A stretch of DNA of 57,186 nt from Bacteroidia bacterium (GTDB lineage: Bacteria; Bacteroidota; Bacteroidia; Bacteroidales; GWF2-35-48): positions 1-57,186 of the forward strand of contig JACREX010000106.1 of the NCBI GenBank assembly GCA_016212695.1, in the 5' to 3' direction. A program made the position numbers and the translations under genes. The notes beneath the pieces are model-generated. The model did no database searches. It was not told the origin of the DNA and was given only the letters and a program-made list of their open reading frames with translations. Each line of letters starts with the position of its first letter. The first letter of the stretch is position 1. Of the stretch, positions 42,754-50,407 are shown piece after piece.

Positions 42754-44028
42754 TCAATTTTGGTTGGAATCCATCCCTTTTTGCATTCTCTTTGTCTTTA
42801 TATTTATATTTATTTTCAATTTAGTCAGAGTCGTACAAGTTAGTTGGTGGATGACCATTGCATACATGATGATCCAGAATGGTTCAAAAGATATATTATA
42901 GCGATCACCCTGCCAAAATGCAATACCCGTCATTAACACAAGATACCAGAACAATACATAAAAAACCAAATAATATTTCAGCAATGAGGAATGACGTTTT
43001 GCTAAATAATATAATAAAAACAAACAAGGCAAAATAAATAGTAGGTGAAATTGAAAAAACAGTTTGTTCAGTTTATCCATGAATGTATAAAATAACTGAT
43101 GTTTATATTCAGGCGGATAGGCTAAGAAAGTGGGCGGACCCTTGAGGTTTTCCAAAATGATATTATCTTTAAAATTACTACTAAATATTTGAAGATGATT
43201 AAGCATATAGGGAAGCATAAACCCGAGTGATTTATCTTTAATAATAGGCCTTGCTTCGTCAATGGTGATATTTTCTGCAGCAGCATAACCTTGTGCAAAA
43301 AAATATTGATTTAAAGTAAACAATCCTTTTGTTGACAAAGAAAATGTATGATGCCTGACAACCATAATGGAGAATTGAATAATAACAGGTATGAGTACAA
43401 TGAGAAGTAAATATTTTTTTGTATCTCTTAGAAAACTCTTTAAATAAAATAAAGGAAAAACAATAGCAATACAGAATATAAGTATAGGAAAAAAAATGGG
43501 TTTTATTCCTGAAAGAATAGAAAAAAAGAGAACGAGAATATAGAAGCATTGTGCTTTTTTAAAGTCAAATGATTTCCCGGTTAAATAGAATATTAACCAA
43601 CTAATAATGAAAGTAGAAGTAACATCCGCAAGTGCATGAAGTGTTAATGCTATATAAGATAAATTAATAGAAAAAAGTATAGTTCCTATAAAAGCCATAA
43701 AAATGTTGGATGCCCTTTTTAAAGAGAAGAATAACAGATTGATTGATCCGATCCAAAGAAAAAACTGAAATAACCATACACCCTTTACCCCTCCAATAAT
43801 GAGAAAAAACTTAAGTAATAATGGAAACATAAAGGGATTAAACATTGTTTGAATGGTTTCTTTCTGTTCAAATATCCAATTACCAACAGCTAAATAATCC
43901 TTAGAGTCGGGTGAAGAAAACATGATTGTAGCATTAACTCCTGTTTTAAGATTTATTAATACAGTAAAATAAACTAATAACAGGAAGGTATTCAGGATGA
44001 AGAGTTGTATCGTGAGTTTTTTATGCAT
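42754..44028 (-). CDS. GT-C-like multi-spanning membrane protein (424 aa)
   Basis: About ten membrane helices; the first periplasmic loop holds SSPDSKDYLAVGNWIF, with acidic residues at the place of the GT-C catalytic Asp, followed by QTMFNPFMFPLLLKFF. Similar in plan to the 11081-13114 protein but without its soluble tail. A glycosyltransferase of the PMT/ArnT superfamily is the likeliest role. Frame is open to a TTG at 44034; I choose ATG 44028 (MHKKLTIQ). It and the next gene run against the rest of the locus. Confidence 0.65.
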   Translation of the reverse strand: MHKKLTIQLFILNTFLLLVYFTVLINLKTGVNATIMFSSPDSKDYLAVGNWIFEQKETIQTMFNPFMFPLLLKFFLIIGGVKGVWLFQFFLWIGSINLLFFSLKRASNIFMAFIGTILFSINLSYIALTLHALADVTSTFIISWLIFYLTGKSFDFKKAQCFYILVLFFSILSGIKPIFFPILIFCIAIVFPLFYLKSFLRDTKKYLLLIVLIPVIIQFSIMVVRHHTFSLSTKGLFTLNQYFFAQGYAAAENITIDEARPIIKDKSLGFMLPYMLNHLQIFSSNFKDNIILENLKGPPTFLAYPPEYKHQLFYTFMDKLNKLFFQFHLLFILPCLFLLYYLAKRHSSLLKYYLVFYVLFWYLVLMTGIAFWQGDRYNISFEPFWIIMYAMVIHQLTCTTLTKLKININIKTKRMQKGMDSNQN

Positions 44029-44083
44029 ATTCAATGACTGGTTATTTCAATACTTCTTTCGGCAAAAATAACGACAATTAATT

Positions 44084-45379
44084 TTACCTTTCATCATCGG
44101 CAATATTATCGGGCATTGCAAAAGACAGCAATGAAATAAAGAACGTATAAAATGTTACACCTGCCTGCCTGTTAAGCATTGACTCAAAAATAAAATTGAT
44201 ATTTACAACAAGAAGAAAAAATGCAAAAAGATAATTCTTTCGCTTAATGGCAAAAATGAGCGGATAAATGAAGAGAAAAACCAATGGGACAAGCCCTATA
44301 AGTCCATGTCCGATTATCGTATCAATAAATTGATTATGCGCATTATAATGATGTTTATATGCTTTCTCTATATTATTTTTTTTATATAATACAATTAATT
44401 CGTCAATATAGTCTCCGGTTCCCACTCCGAAAATCAGATTATTCCTGATTATATCAAGCGATTCAAACCAAATTACCAATCTGTCATTTTGAGATGATAT
44501 TCCTGTCTTGTCAGCATTGAGAACTGTTGATTTGATCTGGTTTGTCCCAATATTCAGGCGGGTATTGAATTTTATAGCAATGACAATAAAAATTATAGTG
44601 GTAAAAAATAAAAATACATTAATCCAAGACCTTTTTCTTAATATGTACATAAATGTCGCAATGGAAAGAATAACGATTATAACAAGAATTCCTGCTTTAG
44701 AAGATAACAGGTAAACAACAACAAGGAAAAAAAGAATTAGTAGGTAATAAACATTTTTTAAAAATGGTATTTTAAAGAAAATACCTTTATCAATAAAATA
44801 GCTTAAAATGATAATACTAAAAGCGAGATACATTGAAAAATAGGATGTATGAATCAATACGCTGAATCTTTCGTAAAAAAAATTATTTTCAGTAATCATA
44901 ATCCCTTCGTATATTCTTTCTGCAAAAGGATTAAAAGAAATCAACCCGTTATCAAAATATAATGAACGAAAAACAGCAACGCCCACACATACGATGGAAG
45001 CAATCGTATTCCCAAGTACAAAAGCGCCAAGAATTTTATTGAAATTAAGTTTAAAATATTTGTCAGTTGTAATAAAAACCAATGGAAAAAAAATTAAAGA
45101 GAGCTTCACCTCAAGGTCAAACAAACCGTCTGTATAATTCGAAGTATTAATCATTCCGGCTAAATGGATTAAATAAAATACAACAAGAGTGAGCATTACG
45201 ACAGAAAAGAATCGTCCGCCTTTATACCTGAAGTTACCTCTTATAAGCCATAAAAGAAACCATAATACAAGTAAGGGAGGTATGGTTTCTTTATAAATAG
45301 GGAAAAAGAAAACGACCAACAGAGAAAGGTAAAAACAAAATTTTTCAATATTTTCTTTCAGATTATCGGAAAAAATCAT
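44084..45379 (-). CDS. O-antigen ligase/polymerase-family membrane protein (431 aa)
   Basis: About ten membrane helices with the Wzy_C/WaaL signature in the last third: NDRLVIWFESLDIIRNNLI followed by FGVGTGDYIDELI, and HHYNAHNQFIDTIIGHGLIG with its conserved NAHNxF and HG. Such proteins attach the finished polysaccharide to lipid A-core or polymerise it; with another Wzy-like protein in the locus, the ligase role is likelier. I start at ATG 45379 (MIFSDNLKENIEKF); the frame continues to 45469 but that part would overlap the promoter of the divergent gene. Confidence 0.75.
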   Translation of the reverse strand: MIFSDNLKENIEKFCFYLSLLVVFFFPIYKETIPPLLVLWFLLWLIRGNFRYKGGRFFSVVMLTLVVFYLIHLAGMINTSNYTDGLFDLEVKLSLIFFPLVFITTDKYFKLNFNKILGAFVLGNTIASIVCVGVAVFRSLYFDNGLISFNPFAERIYEGIMITENNFFYERFSVLIHTSYFSMYLAFSIIILSYFIDKGIFFKIPFLKNVYYLLILFFLVVVYLLSSKAGILVIIVILSIATFMYILRKRSWINVFLFFTTIIFIVIAIKFNTRLNIGTNQIKSTVLNADKTGISSQNDRLVIWFESLDIIRNNLIFGVGTGDYIDELIVLYKKNNIEKAYKHHYNAHNQFIDTIIGHGLIGLVPLVFLFIYPLIFAIKRKNYLFAFFLLVVNINFIFESMLNRQAGVTFYTFFISLLSFAMPDNIADDER

Positions 45380-45468
45380 TTTTAAAAAGTTTATCTGCAA
45401 ACCTAATTGAAATTTATATAAATCACAAAACAGGTAAATAATCTTCTTGGAAATTCTGTTTTTGTACA

Positions 45469-45476
45469 TACATTTG
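45469..45476 (+). promoter_or_regulatory. Promoter -7 box (TACATTTG) for the sugar transferase run
   Basis: TACATTTG matches TAnnTTTG, with TTGG at 45447-45450 giving an 18-base spacer. The expected start is near 45483, a short leader before ATG 45497. Confidence 0.6.
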
Positions 45477-45496
45477 CATCTGTAAAAAGTAATCAG

Positions 45497-46090
45497 ATGA
45501 AGTACCTGCTTGATATTATTATGTCTTTTTTTACGTTGCTTTTTGTTTCGCCGTTTTTGATTATTATATCGCTCGTGATAAAACTTTATGATGGAGGGCC
45601 TGTTTTTTATATGGCCCCACGGGTTGGTTTGAAAGGCAAAATGTTTCGTATGTTCAAATTTCGTTCAATGGTAGAGAATGCCGATAAAATCGGAGCATCG
45701 TCAACAACATCTTCAGACTCCAGAATAACGCCTATGGGTAAATTTTTAAGAAAGTATAAATTAGACGAACTCCCTCAATTAATAAATGTTTTAATCGGTG
45801 AGATGAGTATCGTGGGTCCCAGGCCTGAAGTGAAATTTTTTACGGACCAGTTTACGGAAGAGGAAAAAGCAATTTTATCAGTCAAACCCGGCATCACAGA
45901 CTGGGCATCGATTTGGAATTCGGATGAGGGAAAAATACTGGAAGGTGCAGAAGACCCGGATCAGGCATACAAAGAGCTGATATGGCCGGAAAAAAAAAGG
46001 CTTCAATTAAAATATATCCGTGAACAAAGCTTTATTAATGACATAAAGATTATTTTTCTAACTTTGAAAACCGTAATCATAGGTAAATAA
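45497..46090 (+). CDS. Undecaprenyl-phosphate sugar-1-phosphate transferase (197 aa)
   Basis: A small monotopic phosphoglycosyltransferase (PglC/WcaJ catalytic part): a re-entrant hydrophobic start (LDIIMSFFTLLFVSPFLIII), then GGPVFYMAPRVGLKGKMF, MFKFRSMVENAD, the catalytic region KLDELPQLINVLIGEMS and IVGPRPEVK. It links the first sugar phosphate to the lipid carrier and so starts repeat-unit synthesis. It heads the second plus-strand run (with transketolase and aminotransferase genes) behind its own promoter. Confidence 0.95.
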   Translation: MKYLLDIIMSFFTLLFVSPFLIIISLVIKLYDGGPVFYMAPRVGLKGKMFRMFKFRSMVENADKIGASSTTSSDSRITPMGKFLRKYKLDELPQLINVLIGEMSIVGPRPEVKFFTDQFTEEEKAILSVKPGITDWASIWNSDEGKILEGAEDPDQAYKELIWPEKKRLQLKYIREQSFINDIKIIFLTLKTVIIGK

Positions 46091-46123
46091 GTTAGCAAAG
46101 ATTAGATCAATAAAATTAAAAAA

Positions 46124-46927
46124 ATGACTACACAGGAGTTAGCAAAAAAAATCAGGATTCATGCTGTGAATATGACCCACCTGGGGAAAAGCTCACACGT
46201 GGGCTCCGTTCTTTCCATTGCCGATATTCTTGCAGTGCTTTACAGCGATATCTTAAGGGTGGATCCGAAAAATCCCAAAATGGAAAACAGGGATCGTTTT
46301 ATTCTCAGTAAAGGTCATGCAGGAGCAGGTGTGTATGCAACATTGGCAGAAATGGGTTTTTTCTCAACAGATTTGCTTAAGACTCATTACCAGAATGGCT
46401 CTTTGCTCTCAGGGCATGTTTCTCACAAAGGTATTCCCGGAGTTGAATTATCTACAGGATCCCTGGGGCATGGATTATCGGTTGGCACAGGGCTGGCATT
46501 GGGAGCCAAGATGGATAAAAAAGAGTACAGAACTTTTGTGTTGCTGAGCGACGGCGAATGTGATGAGGGCTCCACCTGGGAAGCGGTTTTATTTGCTGCA
46601 CACCATAAATTAGACAACTTAGTTGCAGTGGTTGACTATAACAAAATTCAAAGCCTGGCTCCTGTTAACGATACCATAAAACTTGAGCCCTTTGCGGATA
46701 AATGGAAATCATTCGGATGGGCAGTTACAACCGTTGACGGGCACGACCATGAGGATTTAAAAAAAGTTTTCGCCTCGCTTCCGCTTGAAAAATCAAAGCC
46801 CGGTTGCATTATCGCCAATACGGTTAAAGGGAAAGGCGTTTCGTTTATGGAGAATAAAGTATTGTGGCACTACCGCACACCGCAGAGTGAAGAATATGAA
46901 AATGCGATCAAAGAATTGAACTCATAA
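46124..46927 (+). CDS. Transketolase, N-terminal (thiamine-binding) subunit (267 aa)
   Basis: The protein covers only the N-terminal third of transketolase: HLGKSSHVGSVLSIADILAV, FILSKGHAGAGVYATLAEMG, and the thiamine diphosphate motif SDGECDEGSTWEAVLFAA (about residues 143-160) ending in VVDYNKIQSL. The partner half follows 3 bases later. Split transketolases occur in secondary-metabolite and polysaccharide loci, where they transfer two-carbon units to make unusual sugars; placement between the initiating transferase and a sugar aminotransferase suggests that role, not central metabolism. Confidence 0.93.
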   Translation: MTTQELAKKIRIHAVNMTHLGKSSHVGSVLSIADILAVLYSDILRVDPKNPKMENRDRFILSKGHAGAGVYATLAEMGFFSTDLLKTHYQNGSLLSGHVSHKGIPGVELSTGSLGHGLSVGTGLALGAKMDKKEYRTFVLLSDGECDEGSTWEAVLFAAHHKLDNLVAVVDYNKIQSLAPVNDTIKLEPFADKWKSFGWAVTTVDGHDHEDLKKVFASLPLEKSKPGCIIANTVKGKGVSFMENKVLWHYRTPQSEEYENAIKELNS

Positions 46928-46929
46928 TT

Positions 46930-47862
46930 ATGCGGAATTCATTTTTTCAGGCTCTTGAAGAGCATACGCAACCGAATACTATTTTTATTACCGGCGACCT
47001 TGGCTTTGGCGTGATCAATAATTTTATCAAAAAATTTCCAAATCATTTTTTAAATGCAGGCGTTGCCGAGCAGAACATGATCGGGATATCCGCAGGCCTG
47101 GCATTGACAGGGAAAAAAGTTTTTGCCTATTCAATCGGTAACTTCAATACGTTACGGCCACTCGAGCAGATCAGAAATGATGTGGCATACCACGACCTGA
47201 ATGTTTGCGTTGTTTCTGTCGGCGGCGGCCTTGCCTACGGCTCTCTCGGCATTTCGCATCATGCCACGGAAGACCTTGCAATTTTAAGGGCGATTCCGAA
47301 TATGACTGTTTTTGCCCCGGGCGATACGGTAGAAGCATATGAAATAACAAAAAAAATAATATTGGAAGATTTGGGCCCTGTATATTTACGTCTGGGCAGG
47401 GCAGGGGAGGCAACCATTCATACAAAAGAAAGCATTAAAAAATTCCAGGTTGGTAAAGGATTACCTATTGTTGAAAGCGATAAAAAATATCTGGCAATTC
47501 TTTCAACAGGAGGCATGCTCGAAATTGCAAAAAGTGTTTCTGATAAATTAAAAAATCAAAACATAGAAAGTTCCGTTTACAGTTTTCATACGATCAAGCC
47601 TTTTGATATAGAACTGACACGGCAGATATTTAAGGAATATAAATATGTTGCGGCATTGGAAGAACATAGCTGCATCGGTGGTTTTACTTCTGCCATATTA
47701 GAATCATTGATTGGCGTTCCCGAAATAAACCTGGGTGGTTTTATGTCGTTTGCATTACCTTCAGAATTTACATCCAAAGTGGGAGATCAAAACTATCTGA
47801 GGGATTTTTATGGTATTTCTGAGGAGAAGATATTTTCGACTATTTATGAAAAAGTGAAATAA
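46930..47862 (+). CDS. Transketolase, C-terminal subunit (310 aa)
   Basis: Pyrimidine-binding and C-terminal transketolase domains: FITGDLGFGVIN, NAGVAEQNMIGISAGLAL (the Glu of VAEQN activates the cofactor), SHHATEDLAILRAIPNM, YLRLGRAGE, and the final domain with IESSVYSFHTIKPFD and ALEEHSCIGGF. Length fits the split form. Works with the gene just upstream as one enzyme. Confidence 0.93.
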   Translation: MRNSFFQALEEHTQPNTIFITGDLGFGVINNFIKKFPNHFLNAGVAEQNMIGISAGLALTGKKVFAYSIGNFNTLRPLEQIRNDVAYHDLNVCVVSVGGGLAYGSLGISHHATEDLAILRAIPNMTVFAPGDTVEAYEITKKIILEDLGPVYLRLGRAGEATIHTKESIKKFQVGKGLPIVESDKKYLAILSTGGMLEIAKSVSDKLKNQNIESSVYSFHTIKPFDIELTRQIFKEYKYVAALEEHSCIGGFTSAILESLIGVPEINLGGFMSFALPSEFTSKVGDQNYLRDFYGISEEKIFSTIYEKVK

Positions 47863-47874
47863 TATTTAAGAATC

Positions 47875-48975
47875 ATGAAAGTTCCCTTTGTTAATGCTGC
47901 AAAAAATTATTTGATGATAAAAGACGAGATTGATGCGGCTTATTTTGAAGTAATGTCAAAAGGCGATCTGATTGCCCGCGGACAGCTGCGGTCGTTTGAA
48001 AATAACCTGGCGAAGTTCGTAGGAACAAAATATGCCGTCGGGTTGAACAGCGGTTATGATGCTCTTCATATATCGTTGCGAGCATTAGGAATTAGTGTTG
48101 GCGATGAAGTGATAGTTCCCGCCCATACATTTGTTGCAAGCTGTTCGGCGATTGTTAATACAGGCGCAACACCGGTTCTGGTAGATGTTACTAAAGATTT
48201 TAATATTGATGTTGATAAGATCGAAGAAGTTATCACTCCGAGAACCAAAGCGATCATGCCGGTGCATCTGAGCGGATGGCTTGCCGATATGCCCAGAATC
48301 ATGGATATCGCAAAAAAGTATGGCCTCTATATCGTTGAAGATGCCTGCCAGAGTTTGGGTTCACATGTAAAAGGAATCGGCGCTGGAGCATGGGGAAATA
48401 CCGGGTGTTTCAGTTTTTATCCTTTTAAAATTCTTGGCGGTTATGGCGATGGGGGAGCCGTTACAACCAACGACGAGCAGATTGCATTATTCGCCACGCG
48501 GATGAGGTACAATGGTGAAGACAGGCAGACCGGAGAATATCATGGTCATGGTTTTACTTGTCTTCTGGATAATCTTCAGGCTGCGTTTTTAGATGTCAAA
48601 CTACGTCATTTACCCGAGTGGATTATTACCAGGAAAAAAATAGCGCAGCGTTATTACGAAGCGCTGAAAGATTTGCCCGATCTGTTATTGCCACACTATG
48701 ACAGATCTAACTCTGATCATGTTTATCAAAATTATACCATTCGTTCAAAGCAGGGCGATGAATTCTCAGAGTACCTTAAAGCAAACGGTGTGGAAGTTTT
48801 AACCCAATTCAGAAAACCCTATTACAAACATAAAAGTCTGAAACTTGAAGACAGGGGTTTCCCGGAAACAGAAGCCCTGAGCCGCGAAGTATGTTCTCTT
48901 CCTATGAGTGTGGAAATCTCTGATGAGGAAATTGACTATGTGATCAAGGTGGTGAGATCGTTTTACAAAAAGTAA
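47875..48975 (+). CDS. DegT/DnrJ/EryC1/StrS-family sugar aminotransferase (366 aa)
   Basis: A PLP enzyme acting on nucleotide-linked keto sugars. Visible: VGLNSGYDALHISLRALG, EVIVPAHTFVASCSAI, VHLSGWLADM, IVEDACQSLGS (Asp binding the PLP ring), and CFSFYPFKILGGYGDGGAVTT with the Schiff-base Lys. Close in pattern to FdtB/QdtB/WecE-type 3- or 4-aminotransferases. It directly follows the transketolase genes (12-base gap). An amino sugar in the surface glycan is the likely product. Confidence 0.93.
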   Translation: MKVPFVNAAKNYLMIKDEIDAAYFEVMSKGDLIARGQLRSFENNLAKFVGTKYAVGLNSGYDALHISLRALGISVGDEVIVPAHTFVASCSAIVNTGATPVLVDVTKDFNIDVDKIEEVITPRTKAIMPVHLSGWLADMPRIMDIAKKYGLYIVEDACQSLGSHVKGIGAGAWGNTGCFSFYPFKILGGYGDGGAVTTNDEQIALFATRMRYNGEDRQTGEYHGHGFTCLLDNLQAAFLDVKLRHLPEWIITRKKIAQRYYEALKDLPDLLLPHYDRSNSDHVYQNYTIRSKQGDEFSEYLKANGVEVLTQFRKPYYKHKSLKLEDRGFPETEALSREVCSLPMSVEISDEEIDYVIKVVRSFYKK

Positions 48976-49052
48976 GAAGCTGTTTTAAACATGAAAATTT
49001 ATTTATATAATGCATTGAACTTTATAATTAATTTATATATCACCAAGCCATG

Positions 49053-49107
49053 CTTCGACTCCGCTCAGCATGACTTTTAATCATTCGTCATAATGAGCGT
49101 AGTCGAA
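49053..49107. repeat. Inverted pair of TTCGAC...GCTCAG repeats
   Basis: cttcgactccgctcagcatgac (49053-49074, given here as its known core ttcgactccgctcagcatg) and, on the other strand, ttcgactacgctcattatga (49087-49107) face each other across 12 bases, forming a hairpin at the end of the polysaccharide run. The same core occurs at 1412, 3491 and, translated, at 29875. Confidence 0.85.
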
Positions 49108-49152
49108 TTATAGAATGATAAGTATTCTTATAAAAATTAAATTATTTTTATC

Positions 49153-50319
49153 ATGAAAGAACTTTCAAGGATAACAGAAACCTTCACCGAATCCGTGATT
49201 CGTGAGATGACCCGTTTAAGCGATTCGATGGGCGGTCTGAATTTATCCCAGGGGTTCACGGATTTTGAAAGCCCGGCTGAAATAAAAGCGGCTGCCATTG
49301 CTGCGATAAATAATGACCATAATCAATATCCTGTAACATTCGGCGAACCGGAATTGCGGGAAGCGATCAGCATAAAAGCATGGAATTATAACAAGATTAA
49401 ATGCAATCCTGCAACCGATATCACCGTTACCTGCGGCGCTACTGAATCTATGATCGCAACCCTGAAAGCGATTATTAACCCGGGCGATGAGATCATCATT
49501 TTTGAACCGTTCTATGAAAATTATGGTCCGGATGGAATCCTTTCAGGAGCCGCGCCACGTTATGTTACACTTCGCCCGCCGTATTGGAGCTATGATTATG
49601 ACGAACTGGCTGCAGCGTTTAATAAAAATACTAAAGCCATCATTATTAATACGCCCAATAATCCTACGGGAAAAGTATTTTCAAAAAAAGAGTTGACAGA
49701 GATCGGAGAACTCTGCAATAAATGGGATTCATATGCCATCACCGATGAAATATATGAGCATATTATTTACGATGGTTGTGAACATATTTCTTTAGGATCG
49801 CTTCCAGGTATGGAAGATAGGACGATAACTATCAATTCCATTTCAAAGACTTACTCCGTCACCGGCTGGCGGGTTGGCTGGGCAATTGCTTCGCCAGAAA
49901 TTACGCAACGCATTCGTAAGGTTCACGACTTTTTAACGGTAGGCGCGCCGAATCCTTTTCAGCATGCCGCTGTTTCTGCTCTCGGTTTTCCTGAAGAATA
50001 TTATAAGGCTTTGCAAAAAAAATATTTTGATGCGCGTGAATTTTTATTCAATGCGCTTGTTGAAAATGGTTTTAAACCATTCAAGCCCAATGGCGCGTAT
50101 TACATTATTACAGACATTACTGATCTTATTCCGAAATTAGGTTCAACAGATGATTTCGATTTCTCGAAAAAACTTATCGAACGTACCCAGGTAGCTACGG
50201 TTCCCGGTTTTTCTTTCTACTCAAAACAAAACATGAATACCCGCCAGGTGCGTTTTACATTTTGCAAAAAAATGGAAACGCTCCTTCAGGTGAAAGAATT
50301 GTTAAAGAAACTTTACTGA
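49153..50319 (+). CDS. Class I/II pyridoxal-phosphate aminotransferase (388 aa)
   Basis: Fold type I aminotransferase: LNLSQGFTDFESPAEI, YPVTFGEPELREAI, VTCGATESMIATLKAI, INTPNNPTGKVFSK, ITDEIYEHIIYDG and the PLP Lys in SISKTYSVTGWRVGW (about residue 236). The pattern is near the kynurenine/methionine/glutamine aminotransferase group. It has no neighbour that fixes the substrate; a repeat hairpin separates it from the polysaccharide run, so I do not count it as part of that locus. Confidence 0.9.
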   Translation: MKELSRITETFTESVIREMTRLSDSMGGLNLSQGFTDFESPAEIKAAAIAAINNDHNQYPVTFGEPELREAISIKAWNYNKIKCNPATDITVTCGATESMIATLKAIINPGDEIIIFEPFYENYGPDGILSGAAPRYVTLRPPYWSYDYDELAAAFNKNTKAIIINTPNNPTGKVFSKKELTEIGELCNKWDSYAITDEIYEHIIYDGCEHISLGSLPGMEDRTITINSISKTYSVTGWRVGWAIASPEITQRIRKVHDFLTVGAPNPFQHAAVSALGFPEEYYKALQKKYFDAREFLFNALVENGFKPFKPNGAYYIITDITDLIPKLGSTDDFDFSKKLIERTQVATVPGFSFYSKQNMNTRQVRFTFCKKMETLLQVKELLKKLY

Positions 50320-50407
50320 TTTTTTTCACAACCCGGATTATCGTTTTCAAATTTCTTCAAGGTAGCCCAGGTTATAAATTTCAACGGATGAATCCTGCAT
50401 CTGCGAA

